From contig NZ_FUKU01000026.1 of NCBI RefSeq assembly GCF_900163865.1, positions 62,001-126,000 on the forward strand: DNA of 64,000 nt, read 5' to 3'. Positions 1 to 8,368 of this stretch are shown here, piece after piece. A program made the translations under genes and the position numbers. Source of the stretch: Sphingobacterium sp. JB170 (GTDB lineage Bacteria; Bacteroidota; Bacteroidia; Sphingobacteriales; Sphingobacteriaceae). The notes beneath the pieces were generated by a model. It was not told where the DNA came from and did not search any database. It worked only from the letters and a program-made list of their open reading frames with translations. The number at the start of each line of letters is the position of its first letter. Within the stretch, counting starts at the first letter, position 1.

Positions 1-204
1 CCTGTTAATAGAAATTCTAGCACCCTTTCCCGTTCTCTACTTTCTCCCCTAATTTAAGTACTATATGCAAGAAACGCAACAATGCCTGATACTGTAAATA
101 GCCAACAACCGAACCAGGTTGATTATAGTTTCCATTAACTATTTCCTTCTACGAATGTTGAATATAAGATCTATTTGAATCCTTTCCAAGAAACATACAA
201 CGCA

Positions 205-1458
205 TCAATGTGAATGCCCTTGACCGGTGTTACTCAATTTAGCGTTCACAAAAAATGCACCGGATACGACAATTTGAGAACCTTCTTTAATTCCTTCAAC
301 GGGCGCGATAGCCGTGTAACCTAATAAAGTCGTTCCAATAGCAACTTCGACTCTTTCAAACGGCACACCATCCTGATGTTTATGTTCGTTCGCGCCGCCT
401 TGGTGGTTTTGCGCCGCAGCGGACTCCTCTTTTAACAAAAAGATGTAATATTTTCCATCCGCGTGCACGATAGCATCAGATGGAACCGCCGGGCTTAATT
501 CGCCGCTAATATTTACTGTTCCGGTTATATTCATCCCATCGATCAGCCCTGTCTTATCTCCTATCACGTTGCTATGTACCGCGATGGTCTTACTATCGCT
601 ATCAAAAGAAGAACCTATCTTATAAACTTCCGCAGTGTAACTTTTGTTCGGGCTATTGGTTACAATAAAATCAATTTTCTGTCCTACTTTAATTAGCTGG
701 AGGTCTTTCTCAAAAACATGTAAATCTAAATGCAGCGCACTGTTTTCGACCAGCTCAATGATTGGTGAAGATACACCAACGTAGCTTCCAATCTTGGCAA
801 AAACATTGCTCACCGTCCCGTTAATGGGACTTTTAATGGATATGGAAGTCTGTAGGTTCGTATTCGAGAGTGTGGATGGCTGGATTCCCATCATTTGAAT
901 TTGTTGAGCTAAGGAAGCTTTGCGTGTGCTTAATGTACTCCAATCTGTTTGTGCACTTTGCAAATTTTTCTTGGCACCCACATTTCCCTCGTAGAGTTCT
1001 GTTTGCCTTTTTAGTTCCAATTCCGCAAATTCTATTCGGCTATTGACACTGATGTATTCCTCCTGAAGCACGAGAAACTGTGGGTTTGATATTTTGGCAA
1101 TGATTTGCCCTTTTTTCACATAATCTCCGATCTGCGCATTAAGCGTTTTAATCGTCCCTCCAAAGAGCGTTGTCGCAGTCGCTTTATTATTATTTGGAAC
1201 AATCAAAAATCCATTCGCTTTCAAAGGCGTAGAAAGCTCCTTTTGTTCAATAGTCCCGAGCTCGATGCCAACATTTTTAACCTGGGCAGCGGTAAGTAAA
1301 ACGGTATTCGCTGCTCCTTTCTCGCCGCTCGAATGTCCGGCATGTGTGTCGTGACTATGCGCCTGTTCTTCCTTTTGGTTACTTGTACAAGCCCATAACG
1401 AAATCGCGATGGATAATACTAAACTGTAAAATAACACTATATATTTATGATGTTTCAT
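205..1458 (-). CDS. RND efflux periplasmic adaptor lipoprotein (CzcB/CusB-like)
   Basis: Membrane-fusion subunit that would link an inner-membrane RND metal pump to its outer-membrane channel. The 417-residue protein begins with a hydrophobic signal ending in a lipobox-like L-W-A-C (Cys24), so it is probably a lipoprotein. A His-rich patch follows (HSHDTHAGH, residues about 34-42), and further His clusters occur near residue 350 (NEHKHQDG) and at the C-terminus (GQGHSH), suggesting metal binding. The middle shows the usual lipoyl/barrel-sandwich and alpha-hairpin arrangement (GDYVKKGQIIAKI near residue 110, then a helical hairpin). It lies 7 bases downstream of the pump gene and is the last gene of the operon. 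The family is clear; the metal (Co/Zn/Cd or Cu/Ag) cannot be decided from sequence. Confidence 0.9.
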   Translation of the reverse strand: MKHHKYIVLFYSLVLSIAISLWACTSNQKEEQAHSHDTHAGHSSGEKGAANTVLLTAAQVKNVGIELGTIEQKELSTPLKANGFLIVPNNNKATATTLFGGTIKTLNAQIGDYVKKGQIIAKISNPQFLVLQEEYISVNSRIEFAELELKRQTELYEGNVGAKKNLQSAQTDWSTLSTRKASLAQQIQMMGIQPSTLSNTNLQTSISIKSPINGTVSNVFAKIGSYVGVSSPIIELVENSALHLDLHVFEKDLQLIKVGQKIDFIVTNSPNKSYTAEVYKIGSSFDSDSKTIAVHSNVIGDKTGLIDGMNITGTVNISGELSPAVPSDAIVHADGKYYIFLLKEESAAAQNHQGGANEHKHQDGVPFERVEVAIGTTLLGYTAIAPVEGIKEGSQIVVSGAFFVNAKLSNTGQGHSH

Positions 1459-1465
1459 GGATTTT

Positions 1466-4400
1466 CTATTTACTAATGAGCGAGTTAATTAGCGTGACTG
1501 TTTCATTTATTTGCTGAATGCTCTTTAAATAATTAAGCTTGATATCGGTCGTTGTTTGCAATGCGTATAGGTAGTCTACATATGAAATTTCGCCAGTCTT
1601 ATAGCCTAATTTGGCTGCTTCAATTATTTCAGTAGCATTCGGAAGTGCCTCCTTTTTATAATAATTATACTCGGCTATATACTGCGCATATAAGTTCATC
1701 GCATTGACTAGCTGAGATTTTAGCTGCGCTGCCTGCGATTCGGCCTGCAACTCGAGTGATTTCTTCTGATAATCGAGCGAATGTAATTTTGCATTAGTGG
1801 CTCCAAATATTAAGGGTATGGAAATGCCAACATCAAAATAACTAAATCGCTGACCTCGTCCATAAAATTTCTCGACTCCGTTTTTTCTATGCATTCCTAT
1901 TAAGGAAACATTGTTGTATCCTAATGAAAAATCCGGTAATGCTTTGGCGCGTTCAACTTTTTTAACTTGTTCAGCTATTTTCGCCTCTTGATACAACATT
2001 TGAATACGTGGATGCTTTTCCACAGCCGCGCTATCAACAAATGAACTCAAAAGGAGGGGATGATATTCTGGCTGAAACTGAATATCAAAGTTCTCAGGCG
2101 CCTGCATTATCATTTTCAGACTTTGGTAGGTGTTTCGTTTCAATGTTTCATTCGTTTGTAAAAGCAGGTCTATTTCTCCTTTTTTCGTAGTGGCCGTGGT
2201 GACATCCAATTTACCGATATCCCCTGTCTGATAGCGCAGCTCAGCAACGCGAATAAAGTCCGCATAAATACCCGATAAATCACGAAGTACCAATGCATTG
2301 TTTTGCAAATATTCGAGCTGATGAAAATAATTTCTGACTTGCATCTTTAGCTCGTTTTCCGTAAATCTTTTTTGCCATCGCTGCCCTTTGACCTTTTCAG
2401 CGACGAATGACTTTCGCGCGCCAAAAATCCTGGGGAATGGGATGTTCTGAGAAATTTGAATACCGTCATTAAATTCGAACCCATCGCTATTACCGTATTG
2501 AAAGTTCACTTCCGTTTTCGGTAGTTCATAAGCCGTATTACGTTGGCTTTCAAGTGCTATTATATCTAAGTTTTGTGACCGGATATCAATATTATTGCGC
2601 AAAGCGATCTCAACAGCCTGATCCACGTTAATCGTTTGCGCGCGCGCTGTTTGAGTAGCACCAAAACAAGTAAGAAATAATGCAATCGAAACGACGGACC
2701 TAAATTTATGACCAGATTGCTTATTGCTTCTGAAAACTACAAAATACAGAAGTGGAAGGACAAACAAGGTTAATGCGGTTGCCGAAAGTAGCCCGCCAAT
2801 AACAACGGTTGCTAACGGCTTTTGTACTTCTGCACCAGCACTCGTACTCAAAGCCATTGGTAGGAAACCCAAACTTGCCACCGACGCGGTCATCAGGACA
2901 GGTCGTAGCCTCACTTTCGTACCTTCAATAATTCGCGGTAAGAGTTCAGTCCATCCTTCTTTCTCCAATCGATTAAAGGTCCCAATTAGAACAATCCCAT
3001 TTAATACCGCAACACCAAATAACGCAATAAACCCAACTCCCGCAGAAATACTAAACGGCATATCACGGATTAGGAGTGCAAATACGCCCCCTATAGCACT
3101 CATGGGTATAGCAGTAAACACTAAAACTGCCTCTTTCATCGAATGAAATGTAAAATAAAGTAGGGTGAAGATCAAGAGCAAAGCGATTGGTACGGCAATC
3201 AACAGTCGATCCGTTGCCTTTTGGAGATTTTCAAATTGTCCTCCGTAGGTAAGATAGTAACCTGTGGGCAGACGAACTTGTTCATCCATCTTTACCTGGA
3301 TTTCACTTACCACACTCGCCACATCCCTGCCCAAAACGTTAAAGCCAATATATATTCTACGCCTACCCCCTTCCCTACTAATCTGCGCAGGTCCCAGCTT
3401 GTAATCCACATTAGCTATCTGTTCGAGAGGAATCTGATCGCCGTTCGAAATAGGGATAAATAGATTAGCCACATCCTCAATTGAGGTTCGGTGCATTTGG
3501 TCAAGCCGAACGACCAAATCAAATTTCCGTTCATTTTCATACACGACACCCGCGACTTTTCCAGCAAATGCCGTACTTACAATATCGTTGACCATCTTTA
3601 TGCTTAATCCGTAGTTAGCAATTCTAGTACGGTCGTATTCAATATTTATTTGTGGCAAACCGGCAACCCGTTCGACTTGTGGTTCGGATATACCATCCAC
3701 CGATTGCAAGACATCACTGACCTTGTTCGCATACACCAATAAAGAGTCCATGTCTTCGCCAAATATTTTCACTGCAACATCTTGCCTGACTCCAGTCATA
3801 AGTTCATTAAAGCGCATTTGTATCGGCTGATTGGCTTCGAAGAAAACCCCGGGGATACTTTCTAAGCTATCCATCATTTCTTGCGATAATTCATCATAGC
3901 TTTTATGCGTATTCCACTCCTCTTGCGGCTTAAGAATGATCATCATGTCTGTCGCTTCGGGAGGCATCGGGTCTGTTGGCACTTCAGCTGCTCCAGTTTT
4001 ACCAACTACCATTTTAACTTCTTCAAATTCTTTAACAATACGTGATGCCTGCATCGAAGTCTCCAGACTTTGACTCAACGAGGTCCCTTGGGGAAGGATA
4101 CAATGGAATGCGAAATCACCTTCTCCTAATCGCGGTAGAAATTCACCCCCCATCCTTGAAAAAAGGAAAATAGTTAGCCCAAAAATCCCAAGTGAAAAAG
4201 CTAATATGACAAATTTAAAGCGCATAGCCGTCTGCAGCAAATTCTGATAGCCCCCTTGCAGACGTCCCATTATTTTATCGGAGAAATTCTTCTTGGTGAT
4301 CGGTCGTTTTGATAAACATAGGGCGCTCATCATCGGGATATAGGTAAAAGAAAGAATTAATGCGCCCAAGATGGCAAAACTAACTGTCTGTGCCATCGGC

Positions 4401-5821
4401 GTAAACATTTTCCCCTCAATACCCACTAAGGTTAATATTGGAATGTAAACGATAAGAATAATAATTTCGCCAAAAGCAGCGCTTGTACGAATCGCACTAG
4501 CGGACAGATAAACTTCTTGGTCCATTTCCTTTTGCGTGAGCTTTAATGTCGACTGTCGTAGGCCCAGGTGATGTAAGGTCGCCTCCACGACGATCAGTGA
4601 TCCGTCAACGATCAGTCCAAAATCTATAGCGCCTAAGCTCATTAAATTGGCACTCACACCAAAAAACTTCATCATTCCGAGTGCAAAAAGCATAGCTAAC
4701 GGAATTGCCGAAGCTACAATCAATCCGGCTCTAATATTTCCCAGAAACAGGATGAGCACAAAAATCACGATTAATGCACCTTCGATAAGATTTTTCTCAA
4801 CCGTACTGATCGCCCGCTCTACTAAATCGGTCCGGTCCAAAAATGGTTCTATTACGATGTCACGTGGCAGGGACTGTTGGATAATCGGAATTTTCTCTTT
4901 AATATTCCCAACAACGGCTGCACTATTTTCGCCTTTAAGCATCATCACAATCCCGCCAACAGCATCAACCTTACCGTTATATGTCATCGCTCCATACCGT
5001 GTAGCATGGCCAAACTGAACGCGCGCGACATCCTTAACTAAAATGGGTATACCGCCGGTATTTCTCACGACAATATTCGCGACATCTTCTAGTGAGGTAA
5101 CCAATCCTACACCACGAATAAAATAGGCGTTAGGTTTTTTATCGATATAAGCTCCACCAGTATTTTGATTATTAGATTCGAGCGCGGTAAAAATATCTGT
5201 AATAGTCACGCTCAGCGCCTTTAACTTATTTGGATCGACCGATACCTCGTACTGTTTGAGCAGTCCGCCAAAACTATTAACTTCCGCAATACCCGGAGTG
5301 CCGTATAATTGACGTGCGACTATCCAGTCCTGCATGGTCCGCAGATCCATGGCCGAATACTTGTTTTCGCTTCCCTTTTTTGGATGGAGAATATATTGAT
5401 ACACTTCCCCCAGCCCGGTACTGACAGGCGCTAATTCTGGTGTTCCGATTCCTTCGGGAATTTCATCTTGAGCCTCTTTTAGTTTTTCGTTCACTAATTG
5501 ACGCGCGAAATAGATATCCACATCATCATCAAATACAATGGTGACAACAGAGAGACCAAACCGAGAAATACTTCTTATTTCCTCGACATTTGGTAAGTTT
5601 ACCAGACATTGTTCGACAGGAAAAGTGACCAATTGCTCGACTTCTTGCCCAGCGAGTGTAGGAGTGAGTGTAATAATTTGTACTTGATTATTTGTTATAT
5701 CAGGCTGGGCATCTATTGGTATTTTCGTACCACTCCATACCCCCCAGACAACCAGTAAGAGCGTCATTAGCCCTACTACGAATTTATTCTTTATAGAGAA
5801 TTTTATAATATTATTTAACAC
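1466..5821 (-). CDS. CzcA/CusA-type heavy-metal RND pump fused to a TolC-like outer-membrane factor
   Basis: Proton-driven metal exporter of 1451 residues. Residues 1 to about 1035 form a complete heavy-metal RND pump. The TM4 proton-relay signature DFGLIVDG carries D400, D406 and E413, the pattern of the HME-RND subfamily. At residues 1040-1061 a hydrophobic stretch ends in T-A-R-A-Q, which looks like an internal signal peptide. Residues about 1062-1451 are a TolC/OEP domain (INVDQAVEIALRNNIDI at its start). Normal pumps are about 1040 residues, so this is a genuine pump-channel fusion; such fusions are known in Bacteroidota. It sits between the small Cys/His protein upstream and the adaptor downstream, giving a complete tripartite exporter. 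Confidence 0.93.
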   Translation of the reverse strand: MLNNIIKFSIKNKFVVGLMTLLLVVWGVWSGTKIPIDAQPDITNNQVQIITLTPTLAGQEVEQLVTFPVEQCLVNLPNVEEIRSISRFGLSVVTIVFDDDVDIYFARQLVNEKLKEAQDEIPEGIGTPELAPVSTGLGEVYQYILHPKKGSENKYSAMDLRTMQDWIVARQLYGTPGIAEVNSFGGLLKQYEVSVDPNKLKALSVTITDIFTALESNNQNTGGAYIDKKPNAYFIRGVGLVTSLEDVANIVVRNTGGIPILVKDVARVQFGHATRYGAMTYNGKVDAVGGIVMMLKGENSAAVVGNIKEKIPIIQQSLPRDIVIEPFLDRTDLVERAISTVEKNLIEGALIVIFVLILFLGNIRAGLIVASAIPLAMLFALGMMKFFGVSANLMSLGAIDFGLIVDGSLIVVEATLHHLGLRQSTLKLTQKEMDQEVYLSASAIRTSAAFGEIIILIVYIPILTLVGIEGKMFTPMAQTVSFAILGALILSFTYIPMMSALCLSKRPITKKNFSDKIMGRLQGGYQNLLQTAMRFKFVILAFSLGIFGLTIFLFSRMGGEFLPRLGEGDFAFHCILPQGTSLSQSLETSMQASRIVKEFEEVKMVVGKTGAAEVPTDPMPPEATDMMIILKPQEEWNTHKSYDELSQEMMDSLESIPGVFFEANQPIQMRFNELMTGVRQDVAVKIFGEDMDSLLVYANKVSDVLQSVDGISEPQVERVAGLPQINIEYDRTRIANYGLSIKMVNDIVSTAFAGKVAGVVYENERKFDLVVRLDQMHRTSIEDVANLFIPISNGDQIPLEQIANVDYKLGPAQISREGGRRRIYIGFNVLGRDVASVVSEIQVKMDEQVRLPTGYYLTYGGQFENLQKATDRLLIAVPIALLLIFTLLYFTFHSMKEAVLVFTAIPMSAIGGVFALLIRDMPFSISAGVGFIALFGVAVLNGIVLIGTFNRLEKEGWTELLPRIIEGTKVRLRPVLMTASVASLGFLPMALSTSAGAEVQKPLATVVIGGLLSATALTLFVLPLLYFVVFRSNKQSGHKFRSVVSIALFLTCFGATQTARAQTINVDQAVEIALRNNIDIRSQNLDIIALESQRNTAYELPKTEVNFQYGNSDGFEFNDGIQISQNIPFPRIFGARKSFVAEKVKGQRWQKRFTENELKMQVRNYFHQLEYLQNNALVLRDLSGIYADFIRVAELRYQTGDIGKLDVTTATTKKGEIDLLLQTNETLKRNTYQSLKMIMQAPENFDIQFQPEYHPLLLSSFVDSAAVEKHPRIQMLYQEAKIAEQVKKVERAKALPDFSLGYNNVSLIGMHRKNGVEKFYGRGQRFSYFDVGISIPLIFGATNAKLHSLDYQKKSLELQAESQAAQLKSQLVNAMNLYAQYIAEYNYYKKEALPNATEIIEAAKLGYKTGEISYVDYLYALQTTTDIKLNYLKSIQQINETVTLINSLISK

Positions 5822-5886
5822 CTTAAATAGAATTAATGAATATTAATAATGATAAATCACCATGATTTTAAAGTCAAAAAGAACAT

Positions 5887-5910
5887 ATTGTCCCTTAACT
5901 TCGGGACAAT
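5887..5910. other. Short inverted repeat ahead of the RND pump gene
   Basis: ATTGTCCC (5887-5894) and GGGACAAT (5903-5910) form a perfect 8-bp stem with an 8-base loop. It lies between the stop of the small Cys/His-rich gene and the start of the pump gene. There is no U-tract, so it is more likely an operator or an intercistronic RNA hairpin than a terminator. Function is unknown. Confidence 0.4.
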
Positions 5911-5940
5911 GTCGAAAACACGTCCCCTATACATTAAAAA

Positions 5941-6282
5941 TTAAACATTAATCTTAGGCGGTTGCCAAATTTCCCCCACGTAGCGAGGAACGAATGGAGA
6001 TACGTAATGTGGTACGCGGCTGGTTAGTTCTATTGTTTGGAGTTCTGAAAAGCTAATCCCTTCCCAATGAACCCCCCCCCCTAATACCGTCCCGCAGCAA
6101 TTACACTGGCAAAAGGGACTGCACATATCGGCTGTTTGGGAGTGATCATGTTCACCTGCATGTGTTGATTCATTTGCATGATCAGCTAGCGAAGAAGTTT
6201 CGGTCCCATAGCTATCCGCGCAGGGCACGAGAAACACCGCTTGCAGATAAATTGCCAATATGGAACATAAAACTCTCACCAT
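5941..6282 (-). CDS. Small Cys/His-rich secreted protein (DUF6660-like)
   Basis: First gene of the metal-efflux operon, about 113 residues from the ATG at 6282. An upstream in-frame ATG at 6372 would add 30 residues, but from 6282 the protein starts with a clean signal peptide (MVRVLCSILAIY then FLVPCAD), so I prefer the shorter form. The mature part has a His-containing segment (HANESTHAGEHDHS) followed by a dense Cys cluster (MCSPFCQCNCCG). Small proteins of this layout are common next to Bacteroidota RND metal exporters. A periplasmic metal-binding or sensing role is inferred from composition and position only. Confidence 0.7.
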   Translation of the reverse strand: MVRVLCSILAIYLQAVFLVPCADSYGTETSSLADHANESTHAGEHDHSQTADMCSPFCQCNCCGTVLGGGVHWEGISFSELQTIELTSRVPHYVSPFVPRYVGEIWQPPKINV

Positions 6283-6441
6283 CATCGGTAAAGTTAGCAA
6301 AAAAACACAATACAAAAACATTGCATCAGTGCAACAAGATAAACTTGCCGGTAATAATGACGAAATTTTCATCTATCGCGTACGCGACAAACACGCTCGT
6401 ACTCAACTCGAAAACCCCACCACTTGGCACAAAAACAAAAA

Positions 6442-6462
6442 AGCAAGCTCATTGAGCTCGCT
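6442..6462 (-). terminator. Rho-independent terminator of the response-regulator gene
   Basis: Read on the minus strand, AGCGAGCTC pairs with GAGCTTGCT (one G-U pair) around a 3-base loop and runs straight into a T-rich tract corresponding to the A-run at 6431-6442. It follows the stop at 6485. Confidence 0.75.
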
Positions 6463-6484
6463 CTGAATCTAGTTTAAGCTCGCG

Positions 6485-7174
6485 CTAGTTTATTTCAAAT
6501 TTATAACCTACGCCTTTTACGGTTGCCACGTAATTGTCACCGATCTTTTCACGGAGTTTACGAATGTGCACGTCAATAGTTCGGTTAGTTACCACGACTG
6601 AGTCTTCCCAAATCGCTTTCAATATCTGTTCCCTTGTAAATACCTTATTGGGTTTTGATGCTAGCAAATATAACAACTCAAACTCCTTCTTAGCGAGTGT
6701 TATCCGTGATTGATCACGATAGACCAAGAAAGAATCACGGTCGATTACAAGATCTAGGACCTCAAGCTTATCTCCCGTAGGTACCTCAGATTCCGCACTA
6801 TTACGACGCAAAATAGCGTTAATCCGGCTCATCAACGCGCGCGGTTTAATAGGTTTAGCGATGTAATCGTCCGCTCCGACATTAAACCCTGCAATTTCGG
6901 AATACTCTTCACTCCGTGCAGTTAAAAACACCATGAAAGTTTGTTTAAACTCCGGCATCGACCGCATCAACCGACAGGCTTCTATACCATCCATTTCAGG
7001 CATCATAACATCCAAAATAATTAGATCGGGATTAACTTGTTTGGCAATTTCTATACCTTCTCTGCCATTATGTGCTTGATAAACTTGATAACCTTCTTTC
7101 GTCAAATTGTAGGAAATCAATTCAACTATATCGTGTTCGTCGTCTACCACTAGTATTTTCTGATTTAAGCTCAT
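6485..7174 (-). CDS. OmpR/PhoB-family response regulator
   Basis: DNA-binding response regulator of 229 residues. The receiver domain (residues about 5-120) has the acidic pair D11/D12, phospho-acceptor D55 (in LIILDVMMPE) and conserved K107 (ADDYIAKP). The C-terminal winged helix (about 130-229) ends with the typical DVHIRKLREKIG and VKGVGYKF motifs. No histidine kinase is adjacent: the neighbours are the metal-efflux operon and the alaS-tlpA pair, so its partner must be elsewhere. It is a PhoB-like OmpR member, but the stimulus cannot be assigned. It has its own terminator. Confidence 0.93.
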   Translation of the reverse strand: MSLNQKILVVDDEHDIVELISYNLTKEGYQVYQAHNGREGIEIAKQVNPDLIILDVMMPEMDGIEACRLMRSMPEFKQTFMVFLTARSEEYSEIAGFNVGADDYIAKPIKPRALMSRINAILRRNSAESEVPTGDKLEVLDLVIDRDSFLVYRDQSRITLAKKEFELLYLLASKPNKVFTREQILKAIWEDSVVVTNRTIDVHIRKLREKIGDNYVATVKGVGYKFEIN

Positions 7175-7258
7175 TGTCGTTTTTTTGCTAAATTATGTAC
7201 TAAATGGTAAGATAAAGTTAAAACAATGTTATCATATTGTTAACACCTTAACAATATT

Positions 7259-8356
7259 TTAATTAAAAGTTTTTGCAAGAAATGCTTCAAGCTCCTTTCC
7301 ACGAAGATTTTTAGCGAGGATTTTTCCGTCAGGATCTAGCAAGTAAGAGGTCGGAATTGCTTTAATCTTATAATCAATGATCAGCTCAGAGCTCCATGCC
7401 TGTAGATCGGATACCTGAGTCCACTCGAGCTTGTCGTCGGTAATTGCCCGCATCCAACTTCCTGGATTATTATCAAGGGAGACGCCGAGCACAGTAAAAC
7501 CTTGGTCTTTAAAAGCATGATATTGCTTTACAATGTTGGGATTCTCCTGCCGGCAGGGAACGCACCAGGAAGCCCAGAAATCCACCAAGGTGTATTTTCC
7601 ATGGAAATCAGATAGCTTCACCTGTTTATTATCGGGGGTAAAAGAAGTGATTTGCGGGGCAGGCTGCCCCACCGCGAGACGTTCTAATTTCTGTGCCTCT
7701 TGTTTAAATTGTGTAACATACCGGTTATCTAAGAATTTATCGTCAATTTGGTGCGCATAGGTGATAATCTCCTGTTCTGCAATTTCCGGATCCAGCGTGC
7801 TGATCGCATAAAATCCAGCTAGATTATCTTGCTTGCCGGCGAATTCGACTACCTGTTGCGTGTACATAGAAAGCTTTTCTTTAAACTCGGATAGATAATC
7901 AAAGCGTAATGATTCAATTTCTTCCGCGGTTTTGTCTACCGTAGCCTTTGCAAATGCCCCTTGCAGCGAATCTTGAACAAAATCTTTGCGCCTCTTGTAG
8001 GGCGCGAACTCTTTCAGTGCGAGGGTTAGCGGAGAACCTTCGACGCTGTAGTCCTCAGGTTGCTGCAGATCAGCGACGAACCGCAGTGGTTCTCCAGGAG
8101 TCAAAATAACGGGGTACTTGTTATTACCGATAACGATGGATAGAAGTCTGGGCTGGGTAGCCTCACGTTCAAACATGAATTTGTTTGCGTCCGCTAAATA
8201 TACGGAATCCAATTTTCGGTCTCCTTCATAAAAAGATAACACTTTTATGTTCCCGGGGTTATCGATGTGTCCGGAAACTTCGATAACGTCCTTATTACTA
8301 CACGCGCTAAAAAATAACACGCCTGCCAATACAAATAAACCAATGTTTTTAAACAT
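7259..8356 (-). CDS. TlpA-family thiol-disulfide oxidoreductase lipoprotein
   Basis: Periplasm-facing thioredoxin-like lipoprotein of 365 residues. A signal peptide ends in a lipobox (FFSAC, Cys19). The N-terminal part to about residue 115 resembles DUF4369, which often precedes TlpA domains in Bacteroidota. The redoxin domain (about 229-365) carries the active-site motif W264-C-V-P-C268 and the cis-Pro region AIPTSYLLDP. It probably reduces or resolves disulfides in envelope proteins. It starts 12 bases after the alaS stop and is likely transcribed from the alaS promoter. Confidence 0.9.
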   Translation of the reverse strand: MFKNIGLFVLAGVLFFSACSNKDVIEVSGHIDNPGNIKVLSFYEGDRKLDSVYLADANKFMFEREATQPRLLSIVIGNNKYPVILTPGEPLRFVADLQQPEDYSVEGSPLTLALKEFAPYKRRKDFVQDSLQGAFAKATVDKTAEEIESLRFDYLSEFKEKLSMYTQQVVEFAGKQDNLAGFYAISTLDPEIAEQEIITYAHQIDDKFLDNRYVTQFKQEAQKLERLAVGQPAPQITSFTPDNKQVKLSDFHGKYTLVDFWASWCVPCRQENPNIVKQYHAFKDQGFTVLGVSLDNNPGSWMRAITDDKLEWTQVSDLQAWSSELIIDYKIKAIPTSYLLDPDGKILAKNLRGKELEAFLAKTFN

Positions 8357-8368
8357 TCCTTTTTCTCT

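Noticed and set aside
2724..3146. 140-codon plus-strand open frame inside the RND pump gene
   Set aside because: It lies entirely antisense to a well-conserved coding region and has no family-like motifs.
4647..5018. 123-codon plus-strand frame inside the RND pump gene
   Set aside because: Antisense shadow of the conserved TM region.
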